A DNA stretch of 13,266 nt, taken from NCBI GenBank assembly GCA_014885115.2, contig WKLE02000487.1, forward strand, positions 55,983-69,248. Reading direction: 5' to 3'. This stretch comes from Asterionellopsis glacialis (Eukaryota; Bacillariophyta; Plagiogrammaphyceae; Rhaphoneidales; Asterionellopsidaceae). The first letter of the stretch is position 1; each line of letters opens with the position of its first letter. Positions 1 through 7,901 of this stretch are shown here, in pieces. Made by a program: the position numbers and the translations under genes. The notes beneath the pieces are model-generated. The model was given only the letters and a program-made list of their open reading frames with translations. It searched no databases and was not told the DNA's origin.

Positions 1-905
1 AAAGTGTTCCCACCAGAGGAGCGATCGCCAAAAAAATTTAGGGATAAAATCATTTTTTTCTTGGTCTCATCCCCGTTTTCGGAACAGTGTACCAGTTACT
101 TTCATTTTCGATAATATCTTCTGAGTTGAGAAGACAAATAAATCTTGATTGGAATACCTAAACGCCTGATTGGAATAATTATAATCATTATTTAACTAAT
201 CGAGTACCGGAAATGCTTATTCTGGCATTTATGTAGTCGCCGAGAAACTAAATAAAATAAGCAATTTTCTTGAGAGGTTCTTCTGGCTTCTTTTATTGCT
301 CTTATTATAGAGCTCATGCTGTAAATAATTGTTTCCGGGGAGTACCTTTACATGTACCACTCACTGATGACTCACTCAGATAGATGGCTGGCAGTCCTAT
401 CAACGGTACAATTAGCTCCTACAATGTACGGTACCTAAGTAACAGATAGACTATTTTACGGTACTGTACCGGTACCCATTGGAAATACACTTAAGAAGCC
501 AAAGATTTTGATTCGTGGAAGTACTGTACAAAAGGTTTTGTTCTTACTATGGTGAGTACTGCTCCTGGTAGTTTTTTTCAAACGCGAAGAGAAAAAATAT
601 TTTTCTCTTGAATAGTAGATAGTTGGTTGTAGACTCAATAAATAGGTAGGTGATATGTATCACTAAGTGGCAACTGCGAATTGTAAGTAGTCTAGTTTAC
701 GACAGATCCTACATGATATGGTAATCCTTTTGAAGTGCTTTTGGTGCATATATATAGAATCCTTCTTTGAGTTCTCAATAGTTTACATACAGTATTTAGG
801 TGCATCTACTTTGAAATTCAGAAATTTTATGGTACTTTACTTTAGGTAAACTCTAGCGTTGACACCTTCTGTAGCGCCTACACACTTAATTACGGTAATA
901 TATAT
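1..905. other. Intergenic region, no gene seen
   Basis: No convincing coding sequence on either strand; the short reading frames here are low-complexity and resemble no family I know. The stretch is AT-rich and holds several GTAC words, notably 426-435, 457-477 and 521-530. The final part (roughly 890-905, TATATAT) directly precedes the DUF6824 reading frame and may serve as its core promoter, which is inference from position only. Confidence 0.6.
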
Positions 906-2634
906 ATGAATTACAGGCCAGCTCGCAGAATGCACCAAACGCCCAATATGAACAAATTTCCAAGAGCTATTGTTGTGAATAAAAAATCAAACGGAGACAA
1001 GAGGAGAATTAGCTGGACGATGTCGGATCAAGCTCAACCTCACCATCGGAACGTATCGCAACAGCTGAGAGATATTGCAAATCCGCACGACCATGATGTA
1101 CTCTCGGGTCGCGGAAACTTTGTGAATTACCATGCGGGAAACGAGCACTTTCGTGCGTTAGTGAGGAAGCACAAGGTAGCCTATGTTGCATGCCCGAAGC
1201 CGCAAAAGGCTAAGTTTAGCCGATTAATCGTGGACGAAGTTAGATCTCGCGATCCACCTGGACGCTTCCTCAAGCAAGACAACAAAACGAAGTTGTGGTA
1301 TGACATTGGTGATAAGAAAGCTCTTGACAAGACGAGACAAGCATTGAGAGAGGGAGCTCCCGACCTCCTCAAGGAGCTGCACCCCTCTGACGACGAACAA
1401 CAACACGAGGCTGCTGTAGTACAACCTGTACGTATAATTGGCTCGCGCTGGAATTTTTTTATTTCACTTTGATTTTGTACGGATGTTTACAGGGAGGTTT
1501 CTGCAGCAGACAAACTGTAATACCGTACGATACCGTACCACAGTCAAATTCCTGTCGCATAATGTTTTTCCTTCGATGTTTTGACTTTCGAAATGAAAGT
1601 AGCTCTAGGTTACTATATGTATCAACTTTGTATGTACTCATTTTGCCTCTTCTCTTTTTTTGTTTCTAATAAAACAGCGAGGTGGAAATGCGAACGATAT
1701 TTTTTCGTCTTTGACTCATGCCGGTGCTGCTCAAGCTCAACCAAGTGTGGTTACCTCCGGAACTGGTTTGATTCAGCAAGATTTGAGGCACACCGGACAG
1801 GCCCTAAATATAAATCAAACAAGTGCGAATGTGGCGATGGCTGCTGAAAACCTTGAAACATTGCAAAAACAGTTAACCTCTGCTTACTCAACCGAACAAT
1901 TCGAACCCGCACCTATCACTGCTCCTCTTGGAGTTCAAATCAGAGAAGCACAAGCGCAGCTTCAAGCTTTGCAGACACAGCTTTTGCAGCAACAAACTCA
2001 ATTGCAGCAACAGGCTATACAGTCCACTCTCCAACAAACACAAACACAGCAGCCTCAACCTCGTTCTAAACCGGCCCAACAGCAACAAGCAGCTGCAAAG
2101 TCCACAAATGCTCAGATGGCTCCTCCTCGTATTCAGCGAGGTCGTTTTGAACGAGAATCATCTCTCAAATTCCACGAACTCTTTAAAGGAGACAACAAAG
2201 GGGAAGTACAACAGAAGGATGAAAAAGAAGGCGGAGCTGTCGAAGATGTATCAGCCATGTCTGGTATGAGCTTTTCCGTCGGAAACATGACTGTCTCGGA
2301 TGAAGAAAGTAATTTGAGTGCTGTATTTGAAGACTCTGTCCGAATATCTGAAAAAGGAAAAAGACGAGGAGTTGGTCATTCTGGAGCATTGCCGAATCGA
2401 ACTATCAGGGTCCCGGCCGAAGGAAAGATTGAGGCAAGTAGTAGTTCTGGAGGTGTGAAACAACCCTCTGACACACAGCAACACGGTTATGGGCAACAGA
2501 GCACTACCAACATGGAGGCTTTTGATATGAGCGCAATGACACTAGGGAGTAGTACAATGCAAATGTCCTTCAATGGTGGTTTTGGTGAATCACAGGACCT
2601 GGGAAAGTTAACCAGAAAGAAAGAAGATTGGTAG
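906..2634 (+). CDS. DUF6824 domain protein with glutamine-rich coiled coil (2 exons)
   Basis: Two exons, 906-1427 and 1678-2634, joined in phase 0 give 492 residues. Residues about 61-153 form a DUF6824 domain: the block DVLSGRGNFVNYHAGN opens it, followed by an F..LV..HK segment and a GRFL..D....W.DIGD..A..KTRQALRE ending. DUF6824 is abundant in diatoms and has no established biochemical function that I know of; its basic, W-containing ending has led to suggestions of nucleic-acid or chromatin roles, but that is not shown here. Exon 2 encodes a Q-rich stretch with Leu/Gln heptads (roughly residues 255-315, genomic 1930-2090) that should form a coiled coil, then a charged linker and Met/Ser-rich segments such as DVSAMSGMSFSVG and DMSAMTLGSS. 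I infer a nuclear regulatory or scaffolding protein. The first ATG is 906; a second in-frame ATG at 1020 would still keep the whole domain, so the start is uncertain. Confidence 0.85.
1428..1677 (+). other. Intron of the DUF6824 gene
   Basis: It begins GTACGT and ends TAAAACAG after a long pyrimidine-rich stretch at about 1639-1667. It splits the frame cleanly in phase 0 (CCT | CGA). At 250 nt it is more than twice as long as the other introns in the window. It contains a near-tandem ATACCGTAC repeat at 1520-1539. Without splicing, the first reading frame stops at 1472. Confidence 0.85.
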
Positions 2635-2986
2635 TTGGTTATGGTTTATTATTTAAGCGCTTTTAAAACTGTAGTTGCGCCAGGAAGGTGCTAACGCTTA
2701 AATATATTATAACAGGACACATTAAAAATAATAACAGTTGCTTGTTTTAAAAGTATTCTGATCATGAAGCCATTCTTTTGCGAAAACTAGAAATAGGGAC
2801 TGAAGATGGAATCAACATGTTCCACTCAGCACTGTACATAAATGCTGTGCATACTACGTTTTTAATTGTGTTTACTTTCGGAATAATCAAGGTAGTTTCT
2901 AAAAGAAAAGGAGTATCCAATTTCCTAGTAAATTCCAGCAAATTTTGTTGCAGAGCTTAGCAAATGCTCCATCAGCTGGTCCTATT
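2635..2986. other. Convergent 3' intergenic region
   Basis: This lies between the 3' ends of the DUF6824 gene (+) and the oxygenase gene (-). It is AT-rich and presumably carries both polyadenylation regions; I see no gene. Positions 2953-2982 are a diverged copy of the oxygenase C-terminal coding sequence. Confidence 0.6.
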
Positions 2987-3019
2987 TTAGAGTTTAGCAA
3001 GTGCCTCATCAGCAAGTCC
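2953..3019 (-). repeat. Diverged tandem duplication at the 3' end of the oxygenase gene
   Basis: Positions 2953-2982 match 2990-3019 at 24 of 30 bases, offset by 37 bp. The inner copy encodes the protein's last residues (GLADEALAKL). The outer copy lies beyond the stop codon, in a different frame, and could encode GPADGAFAKL. Confidence 0.7.
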
Positions 3020-4021
3020 AAATGGTGGTGGTACACGAACTGTATGTCTCCAGATTCTTGCTATCCACTTTTCATCAACAGCGGGACAGCCCTCGTGTTC
3101 TGTCCTTTCATCAAACGTACCCGAAGCATCAGCGGGGAAAAATAGCAAAGCATCTCCAAGTTTAGGCTGGACTGTAAGCTTTGTCTCATCGCTATCGGGA
3201 CTTGCAGAACTGGCAGGTAATTTCCCGAACCGTGTTAAACCACCCTTTTCAACATCATTTAGATAGACAAGGAGCGTCGCAAGTGTCTGTCCACCTCGAT
3301 TGGCATCTTCAGTTGCAGCCGAGCGGTTGGCATCAAAATGTGGCTTGAGGACCTGTCCAGCTTCATACCGAATCACAGTTGGAGCCTCAAAGAGAGAAGC
3401 ATCCCTTGCTGGATCCGAAGTGCCACTACCGAACAAGTCAGCTGCTCGTCGTACAAACATTGCCGTTCCACCCTCAGTATCATTCAAATCGTCAAGAGTT
3501 GTTGATGTACTTGTTCTCATTTCCTTGAGACTATCAGCACGAAACTTTGTAAATGCTGCAATACCCGCGACAGCAACGACTAGAAGAACAACGTAATTTT
3601 GTACGCCATGGATTGCTAAATCAAATTGCGTAGCAGATGCGTCATCTTTAGTTTGTAACCAAGCACCTAAAATTGCAAACCAAGAGACAGGTCCTTTAGC
3701 AGCCAATTCTACTAAATCCTTAAAGTCTTCAGTCCAACCAGCATAAGCTACCGGTGACGGTTCAAGCTTTTTCGTCCTCGCCTTTTCAATAAGGTCCTTA
3801 CAAGATGTTTCATCAAGGAAGTTTTCAATTACAAATATATCAGGATTTGCATGAACTTTTTTTAATCCATCAAAATCTTCGTTGATTGGAATCCTTGGAC
3901 CCATCATGGTAGCAAACAATTTTGTGGAATATTCTGGTTTGCTCCGGGGCACCAAAAACGCTTTCACCGTGGGTTGGCACCATGGCAAAGCTGCCACTAT
4001 AAATTTTAGAAGCTTAACCAT
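2987..4021 (-). CDS. Prolyl 4-hydroxylase-like 2OG/Fe(II) oxygenase, probably plastid-directed
   Basis: A 344-residue single-exon protein. Prolyl 4-hydroxylases use 2-oxoglutarate, O2 and Fe(II) to hydroxylate proline in peptides. The catalytic core is intact: RYEAGQVLKPHFD gives iron ligands H228 and D230, H309 (TEHEGCP) is the distal iron histidine, and K318 (EKWI) is the expected 2-oxoglutarate-binding lysine. GGLTRF (260-265) and PKLGDALLFFP (286-296) are usual family blocks; RTSTST at 169-174 corresponds to the R-T-S motif near the start of the fold. The N-terminus (hydrophobic residues 5-15, then VKA|FLVP around residue 21) fits a diatom signal peptide plus transit peptide. Unusually, about 75 residues including a hydrophobic segment (143-158) are inserted between the N-terminal FVIENFLDETSCKDLIEKA block and the RTST motif. 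Substrate unknown; plastid location is inferred from the presequence only. Confidence 0.85.
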   Translation of the reverse strand: MVKLLKFIVAALPWCQPTVKAFLVPRSKPEYSTKLFATMMGPRIPINEDFDGLKKVHANPDIFVIENFLDETSCKDLIEKARTKKLEPSPVAYAGWTEDFKDLVELAAKGPVSWFAILGAWLQTKDDASATQFDLAIHGVQNYVVLLVVAVAGIAAFTKFRADSLKEMRTSTSTTLDDLNDTEGGTAMFVRRAADLFGSGTSDPARDASLFEAPTVIRYEAGQVLKPHFDANRSAATEDANRGGQTLATLLVYLNDVEKGGLTRFGKLPASSASPDSDETKLTVQPKLGDALLFFPADASGTFDERTEHEGCPAVDEKWIARIWRHTVRVPPPFGLADEALAKL

Positions 4022-4450
4022 GTTGTTCCTTGACTAAATTGTGGGCGTGGTATGAAGAGAAGTCAAACGCAAAATGTTGCAGAAAAGTTGCTGGAGAAGA
4101 GGTGTAAGATGATAATATGAAATGCGGCAGATGTGGACAGCTTCTCGTGATAGTGCACTCAGTAGAACTACTAACATCAACTGGTACTATCTGTGTCACA
4201 TGGCTCACGACTTACAACAGCATGAGGTGTCATACCCCACAGGATAAAAAATCTAGTGGGGCAGGATGTTGTTCGAAAGAACAAACGTCAGACACCTTCC
4301 CGAAAGTATCCCGATGAGATTTGATCGAAATCATTTCTCCTTTTTGTGTTTCGGACCCATTATTACAGTTTTAAACACTAAAACATTGTGCGCTTTCTCT
4401 TTTGGCCAATTTGCATCTGTTTCCGGAATTTCTGGGCGTGTAAAATTTGG
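4022..4450. other. Intergenic region upstream of the oxygenase gene
   Basis: Presumed promoter and 5' region of the minus-strand oxygenase gene. Reading frames on both strands are short and have no recognisable family character. The plus-strand frame at 4266-4709 is a spurious translation running through the tRNA halves. Confidence 0.5.
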
Positions 4451-4458
4451 TTTAAATA
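4451..4458 (+). promoter_or_regulatory. TATA-like element upstream of the permuted tRNA
   Basis: TTTAAATA lies 38-45 bp before the first tRNA base at 4496, in an AT-rich stretch. If transcription begins in the leader at about 4480-4487, the element is about 25-35 bp upstream of that start. Upstream TATA elements assist Pol III at some tRNA genes; its role here is inference. Confidence 0.3.
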
Positions 4459-4486
4459 GCCAAAATTTCCCCGTACATGGCACGAA

Positions 4487-4577
4487 GCGCAAGAAATCAG
4501 GAGATTCCGGGTTCGAATCCCGGGCAGGTTTCGTCCTGACTTGTTGGCCCAATGGTAAGGCGCCTGACTACGGACGC
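4487..4577 (+). other. Precursor splice structure (BHB-like) of the permuted tRNA
   Basis: The leader GCG at 4487-4489 pairs with the trailer CGC at 4575-4577. Between this helix and the anticodon stem lie 7 nt on each strand (4490-4496 and 4568-4574). In that register G4493 (position -3 from the 3' splice site) faces C32 (4568), the anticodon-intron pair used by eukaryotic splicing endonuclease, and A4492 faces U33. The other two positions of the central helix are mismatched. Cleavage after G37 (4573) and before A38 (4496) would liberate ends that can be ligated. Confidence 0.6.
4496..4573 (+). tRNA. Circularly permuted tRNA-Arg (anticodon ACG)
   Basis: The two halves lie in reversed order. 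The 3' half comes first: A38 at 4496, anticodon-stem strand TCAGG 4497-4501, variable loop AGATT 4502-4506, T arm CCGGG-TTCGAAT-CCCGG 4507-4523, and acceptor strand GCAGGTT 4524-4530. A 7-nt spacer (4531-4537) follows. Then the 5' half: acceptor strand GACTTGT 4538-4544, TG, D arm GCCC...AGGC 4547-4561, G26, stem CCTGA 4563-4567, and loop CTACGG 4568-4573 with anticodon ACG at 4570-4572. The halves complete each other: 5/5 anticodon-stem pairs and 7/7 acceptor pairs, three of them G-U. The 5' half resembles the plant cytosolic tRNA-Arg(ACG) type. No complementary half lies outside the pair, so this is not part of an ordinary tandem array. Caveats: the G1-U72 pair and U73 (4531) as discriminator are unusual for an arginine tRNA. 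Standard tRNA finders would probably miss it. Confidence 0.82.
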
Positions 4578-4580
4578 ATC

Positions 4581-4585
4581 TTTTT
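4581..4585 (+). terminator. Pol III T-run terminator after the permuted tRNA
   Basis: TTTTT begins 7 nt after the last base of the 5' half and 3 nt after the predicted CGC strand of the precursor helix. RNA polymerase III stops at runs of four or more T, so this is well placed to end the permuted precursor. Confidence 0.65.
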
Positions 4586-4764
4586 GGACAACGAACGACT
4601 CCTAACCAATGTCTGTTTCATGCTTACTGATTTAAAAAGGAATCCATGCAACCCCACGCAACTATTACATTTTTGTGGCCTCAAACTCCAAACGATTGGA
4701 CGAACTTAATGGAAAATTAATACGTCGCTTCACAGCAGTAAGCCTTGTTAAAATTAATTTTATT

Positions 4765-6843
4765 TTATTCTTCCATCATAATCTTTTCGTCATTACCGTC
4801 ATAATAACCACTATTGCTGTTTCCGTCATCGCTATCTTCTGCAAGTTTTAAATTGAATAATTCCCCGTGTCCACTTGCATGTGTCATAATTTGATCCCAA
4901 AAATGCGCTACACCTTTCGCTTCTAAAACTTTGCGAGCCATATCAGATGTTTCACATGATTGAAACATGAAGTTAGAAAACATACGCTTAGCTCCCATAC
5001 CAGACCAGACAAGTTCACATTTATTGTTTTGATTAAACTTGTGTGTTTTAGGCGTGTCATCGTCATTGTCATCCATATCACTAATTTCGCCATCATCACC
5101 GTCCTCTTCTAAATCCTGTCCCTTCCATTTCATACGCACAAGCATAAGGCGTGTATAACGCTTGATGGCCTTGGGTCCACCCTCACATATGATGCATGAT
5201 AATGATGGATTTTCACATTCCAATACACCACCTGTAATGTTATTCTGTTGTGCATTTAAATCAACTTTAGCACGGTGGTATGGATGTGACATGTCTTTGA
5301 CAAAAAATAATGCAACTGATACAGATTTACTTGTATCTTCTAATAATTTGGCTGCCTTCTTTTCACGCCGTTGATCTTTTGTGAGTTTACGTGCTTCATT
5401 GCGTTCCAAATGCGCTCTTTGTCTTGCTTGAATTTGTTCATTAACCTTTTGTTCCATTTGACTTGGATCCAAATAGGCTTGATCACCCAATACAGATATG
5501 AAGTTTTTCAATGTCAATCTTGGTTCAGGTGGTGGTACTAATCCTGCTGCCTGCATATCTTGCAATTCACGTTGTTTTTCAGCACGACGCAGTTTACGTT
5601 GACGCTTTAATTCTTTTTTGGTTAAATAGAGTGTCGGTTGTTTGGTCGATTCTACAAAACCTGGTGGTTTGATAGGGACAATGTGCTGTATTAATGTAGA
5701 TGTTTTCGAATTTGACAAGGCAACTAAATCCCAACATTTTTTTTCTAATTCAAGGGTATCTTCATCCTTTGTGGCGTTATCCTCATCATTGTTGCTGCTG
5801 TCTTTGCTCCCTCCCACCTGTTTTGATTCACCCCCAAGTTGCTGCAATTGTGCTTTTGTTTGTTTTGATAACGCGCGACCCTCGTGTTCTGCCACTTTTT
5901 TCTTCAAATCTTTGGGTAGTAATTCCATATCCCACCATTCCATAATGAGTGGCATTTGTGTTGTAGTGGATGCATCCGCTCTTGGTTTTAATGTTCGATC
6001 CTCTTTCTCATCAACATCTTTTCCACCACCATACACATTGGCCATACCTGTACTCTCCACGAATTCACCCTTTTTACGTCCAGATACAAATCCTGATTGT
6101 TCGGCATTGGCTGCTCGTTGTCGTTTACGTTCCGCAATTTCAATGAATGTACCGGGTTCTACAAATGTCATGGCTTTATGCCGCTGTCGTGGTTTAATGG
6201 CACGTAATAGACGTTCATCTTCGGCTTCTGGGACTACTACAGCCGACAATGCTGCAGCTGCATTTGTTTTTGCTTCATCATTGTTTACTGTTGCTGTCTT
6301 ATCTTCATCTTCCTTTTCAAGATGGGCGAGATACGGATTGATTTTCTTTTTTGGTAACGCAGGTAAACTAGGAGTAGATTTCTTAAATGTTGGTCCAGTA
6401 GTTGTAAGATCTAAATCATACACTTTCGCTTTTTTGGCAGGTGGAGGTTGTGATTGCTGCTGCTGTATTGATTGCTGTGTATCTGCTGTTGAGAGACGTT
6501 TGATACCTGTAGTTGGTGCACTACTTCCTGCCCCCGTTTTACTTTTAGCTGCAGCTAGTCTTGCTGCAATACTTGCCTTCATGGCCAATATTTTCGCCTT
6601 CGGATCCGATGGAGCTGTCGCTGCAGCCCCATTAGTGCTTGCACTAGTTGTAGCTACAGCTGGCGGTTGTGCCGCACTCGAACCCGTCCCAGCCTCGGCA
6701 GCAGCCGGTGCTGCATCTCCCCAACGATTTTTTCTTTTACGACGTGGTGGTTTTGATGGTTCATTACTATTAATTGCATTGCCATTAGCTGTTGACTGCC
6801 CTTGTGACTGCCCTTGTGACTCCCCTCCAACTGGCGGGACCAT
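4765..6843 (-). CDS. PRP3: U4/U6 small nuclear ribonucleoprotein Prp3
   Basis: A 692-residue core component of the U4/U6.U5 tri-snRNP, which binds the U4/U6 snRNA duplex during pre-mRNA splicing in the nucleus. Conserved blocks appear in family order: KINPYLAHLE in the middle of the protein, FVEPGTFIEIAERKRQRA, MEWWDMELLP, the basic segment KKELKRQRKLRRAEK running into GLVPPPEPRLTLKNFISVLG, RKLTKDQRREKK, and the C-terminal DUF1115/ferredoxin-like domain with EGGPKAIKRYTRLMLVRMKW and later ELVWSGMGAKRMFSNF. The C-terminal domain carries an acidic loop (EEDGDDGEISDMDDNDDD). Length is close to human PRPF3. The first about 150 residues are low-complexity (Gln, Ala, Ser) with a basic PRRKRKNRWG patch, and I do not see the PWI domain found at the N-terminus of animal Prp3. 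An in-frame stop lies a few codons upstream of the ATG at 6843, supporting that start. No intron is needed. Confidence 0.95.
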   Translation of the reverse strand: MVPPVGGESQGQSQGQSTANGNAINSNEPSKPPRRKRKNRWGDAAPAAAEAGTGSSAAQPPAVATTSASTNGAAATAPSDPKAKILAMKASIAARLAAAKSKTGAGSSAPTTGIKRLSTADTQQSIQQQQSQPPPAKKAKVYDLDLTTTGPTFKKSTPSLPALPKKKINPYLAHLEKEDEDKTATVNNDEAKTNAAAALSAVVVPEAEDERLLRAIKPRQRHKAMTFVEPGTFIEIAERKRQRAANAEQSGFVSGRKKGEFVESTGMANVYGGGKDVDEKEDRTLKPRADASTTTQMPLIMEWWDMELLPKDLKKKVAEHEGRALSKQTKAQLQQLGGESKQVGGSKDSSNNDEDNATKDEDTLELEKKCWDLVALSNSKTSTLIQHIVPIKPPGFVESTKQPTLYLTKKELKRQRKLRRAEKQRELQDMQAAGLVPPPEPRLTLKNFISVLGDQAYLDPSQMEQKVNEQIQARQRAHLERNEARKLTKDQRREKKAAKLLEDTSKSVSVALFFVKDMSHPYHRAKVDLNAQQNNITGGVLECENPSLSCIICEGGPKAIKRYTRLMLVRMKWKGQDLEEDGDDGEISDMDDNDDDTPKTHKFNQNNKCELVWSGMGAKRMFSNFMFQSCETSDMARKVLEAKGVAHFWDQIMTHASGHGELFNLKLAEDSDDGNSNSGYYDGNDEKIMMEE

Positions 6844-7901
6844 TGTCGATGGGCGTTTCGCAGCTTACCGATCTATGTATTTTGCTTTGTTGGGTTGTCA
6901 TCAAAAAACTCTCCCCATCATTTTACAAATCTTGAAATCAAAATAATAATCTTGGGTCACAAAGTCCTTCCTCGTCTGTCTGTCTACCTATGCTCTACAA
7001 GACTAGAGAGGCAAGCAAAAACATTGTGGGGGGTGCAATCTAATCTCTATAAACCGGTAGGTATAGTCTATCACAAATCTCAAATCTCATTAAGATCACA
7101 AAATAGTTCATGTTGAGGTGCATGACGCAATCCCATTGTTAATGTTCTTTACAATGTACCATCAAATTATGTCAGGGATGTCACAAATTTAGTATAAGGG
7201 GTCCAATTAAATGTGAAAAATTTGTGAATAAAGGCTCGGTTCATTTTCTCAAAATATCTTAGACGAGAAAAAGTGGACCACTACTTCTCATAAACCAAAG
7301 CTTCAGTGATTTACGGAGTGATAATATTATGCAAGGAGCCGCCGAATTCATATGCAAAAGTAGCAAAATGAAGGCAATAGCTAAACGTTGATGTCTCATG
7401 TCATGGGGAGGGTTATTTGGATCATTCACCAAAAAGTTCTTGAAAAGAAAGATTTGCTTTTACAATGTGTGTTTTTAGTATTGTAGGTATCAACTGTTAG
7501 GTGATGCAAACGCGAAGCTCTGCTCTTTTTTCTTCTGTTCCAATGAAGCCGACACGCGCGAGACAGAGCAAAATAGATCCTGCTCGGAAAAAAGAAAAAA
7601 TAATGAGAACACCCGCGACAGCCCGCAGCGCGCTGAGCATTCCAATAATAAAAATATTATGAAGATATATGGTGCCCCCCAAAAAGAGACCTCAACGGAC
7701 GGTGCGATACTGCTTACGAGGGAAGAAGTACATGCTCAAGAACAAAACACCAAGACAAAAGCGATTTCGAAGAAAAGTGCAAAACTTGTTGTCGTTGTTC
7801 TGAATATACGTTTTTTAAATGGAGTAGTGTATTCTTTAAGAATTCATACCACGCGTAACTTGACAGGAAAGTTGGATACCACATAATATATTATTAGATC
7901 G
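6844..7901. other. Divergent intergenic region between Prp3 and the lectin-like gene
   Basis: About 1.06 kb, presumably holding promoters for both flanking genes. It is mostly AT-rich; the 7540-7640 stretch is locally GC-richer with purine- and pyrimidine-rich tracts. A 75-codon frame at 7659-7886 has no recognisable character, ends 15 bp before the next start and is probably 5' leader. I see no RNA gene here. Confidence 0.5.

Noticed and set aside
1897..1909. B-box-like match on the minus strand (complement of TTCGAACCC)
   Set aside because: It lies inside the DUF6824 coding exon and no tRNA stems can be built around it. A similar match near 6680 within Prp3 was rejected for the same reason.
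3300..3596. 98-codon plus-strand frame
   Set aside because: Antisense shadow of the oxygenase gene with no family features.
4496..4573. Remnant of an ordinary tandem tRNA array rather than a permuted gene
   Set aside because: No 5' half is present before 4496 and no 3' half after 4573. The two halves pair fully with each other, and matching leader/trailer pairing plus a T-run are in place. It remains the main alternative.
4266..4709. 147-codon plus-strand frame covering the tRNA halves
   Set aside because: Its SGDSGFESRAG and CWPNGKAPDYG segments are the familiar false translations of a tRNA T arm and of a tRNA 5' half (D arm and anticodon). The sequence is an RNA gene, and the reversed order of the segments was the clue to the permutation.
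5642..6946. 434-codon plus-strand frame antisense to Prp3
   Set aside because: It is the complement of a low-complexity Ala/Lys/Gln-rich coding region, contains runs of Ser, Leu and Ala, and matches no family; Prp3 on the other strand is unmistakable.
7659..7886. 75-codon frame just upstream of the lectin-like gene
   Set aside because: Same frame as the next gene but closed by a stop, no domain or signal, composition like surrounding non-coding DNA; more likely 5' leader.
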